This document shows, in pieces, positions 5,498 to 5,948 of a DNA stretch of 5,948 nucleotides. The notes under the pieces are model-generated. The model did not search any database, was not told the origin of the DNA, and saw nothing but the letters and a program-made list of their open reading frames with translations. The stretch covers positions 1 through 5,948 of the forward strand of contig JAFZND010000136.1 in assembly GCA_017553065.1 (NCBI GenBank), read 5' to 3'. The stretch's first letter is position 1, and the number at the start of each line of letters is the position of its first letter. This DNA comes from Clostridia bacterium (GTDB lineage: Bacteria > Bacillota > Clostridia > Christensenellales > UBA1242). A program made the position numbers and the translations under genes.

Positions 5498-5948
5498 TGG
5501 TATAGTACTAAAATGTCAAGATTACAAAGATAAAGATGTTTTGGTTACAATATTTACAGCAGAAGTTGGTAAAATTACTGCTGTACTAAAAGGTGTTAGG
5601 GGTGCAAAAGCAAAATTAAAATTTGCAGCTCAACCTTTTTGTTTTGGAGAATGGACTATTGTAGAGAAGGGTGGCAAGTATACTGTTACAAGCGTAAGTG
5701 CGGAAAATTTATTTTTTGAACTTACAGCTGATTATGATAGATACACACTTGCTTGTTCAATGCTCCAAATGTGTGATTTTGTGTTAAAGCCAAATATGCT
5801 TGCATCAAATCTTTTGGTTCATTTGCTTAATGCGCTAAAAGTGCTCACATATGATGATATTGATGAGCGACTTGTAATGCTAAAATTCATGATGCAATAT
5901 TCAAATTGCATTGGTTACGGATTTAGTTGGGACACATGTGGTAATTGC
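5481..5948 (+). CDS. recO: DNA repair protein RecO, N-terminal 156 residues (cut by window end)
   Basis: The frame runs open to the window edge. It begins MDYIFNGIVLKCQDYKDKDV and continues LVTIFTAEVGKITAVLKGVR, the standard RecO OB-fold start (GIVLK, DKDxLVTIFT, GKIxAVxKGxR). A helical region follows from about residue 80. The last visible residues are C-G-N-C (Cys153 and Cys156), the first pair of the zinc-finger cysteines found in many RecO proteins; the second pair lies outside the window. RecO works with RecR and RecF to load RecA on single-stranded DNA at gaps. I chose ATG 5481: AGAAG (5470-5474) sits 6 bases upstream, whereas ATG 5475 (two residues longer) directly abuts it. The site is weak and lies within the YqzL-like gene, suggesting coupled translation. 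Confidence 0.93.
   Translation, partial: MDYIFNGIVLKCQDYKDKDVLVTIFTAEVGKITAVLKGVRGAKAKLKFAAQPFCFGEWTIVEKGGKYTVTSVSAENLFFELTADYDRYTLACSMLQMCDFVLKPNMLASNLLVHLLNALKVLTYDDIDERLVMLKFMMQYSNCIGYGFSWDTCGNC

Noticed and set aside
1..5948. Mobile elements, CRISPR array, tRNA/rRNA or phage genes
   Set aside because: No transposase or integrase motifs, spaced direct repeats, terminal inverted repeats or tRNA-like folds were seen; the genes are all conserved chromosomal ones in ancestral order.

Overview
The window is a compact, AT-rich stretch of low-GC Gram-positive (Firmicutes, probably clostridial) chromosome, with every recognisable gene on the + strand. Two things point there. The genes are a flotillin (FloA) with an NfeD partner, the sporulation proteins YqfC and YqfD, YbeY, Era, a YqzL-like peptide and RecO. 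Their order follows the Bacillus subtilis yqeZ-floA-yqfB-yqfC-yqfD-...-ybeY-...-era-yqzL-recO block, as I remember it. Strong AGGAGG-type ribosome sites and T-tailed hairpin terminators fit the same group. I cannot name a species.

Layout. Bases 2-280 hold the C-terminal end of an unrecognised gene, closed by a terminator at 289-317. An extended -10 promoter (377-385) lies inside a perfect inverted repeat and drives unit A: a short NfeD-family membrane protein (415-939), FloA (953-1984) and an unrecognised single-pass membrane protein with an acidic tail (1998-2504). Unit A ends at a terminator at 2505-2533. Immediately after it is a promoter resembling the mother-cell sporulation sigma-E class (2535-2563), which would drive unit B. 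Unit B is yqfC (2582-2866), yqfD (2856-3980), ybeY (3970-4455) and era (4452-5339), each overlapping the next by 4-11 bases. A 50-base gap with a tandem 10-mer precedes a 35-residue YqzL-like gene (5390-5497), which overlaps recO (5481 to the window end, truncated at its first zinc-binding cysteines).

How the genes work together. Unit A is a membrane-organisation module: NfeD and flotillin form membrane-microdomain assemblies, and the third protein is a candidate accessory. Unit B joins sporulation-associated envelope proteins (YqfC, YqfD) to rRNA/ribosome maturation genes (YbeY, Era) and then to recombination repair (RecO). Compared with B. subtilis, phoH is missing between yqfD and ybeY, and dgkA and cdd are missing between ybeY and era, so ybeY is translationally overlapped on both sides. 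I see no mobile element, CRISPR array, tRNA or rRNA, and no gene-free stretch above 300 bases. Most of the window is conserved housekeeping and sporulation content. The less explained parts are the two promoter palindromes, the unknown third gene of the flotillin operon, and the tandem repeat before yqzL.
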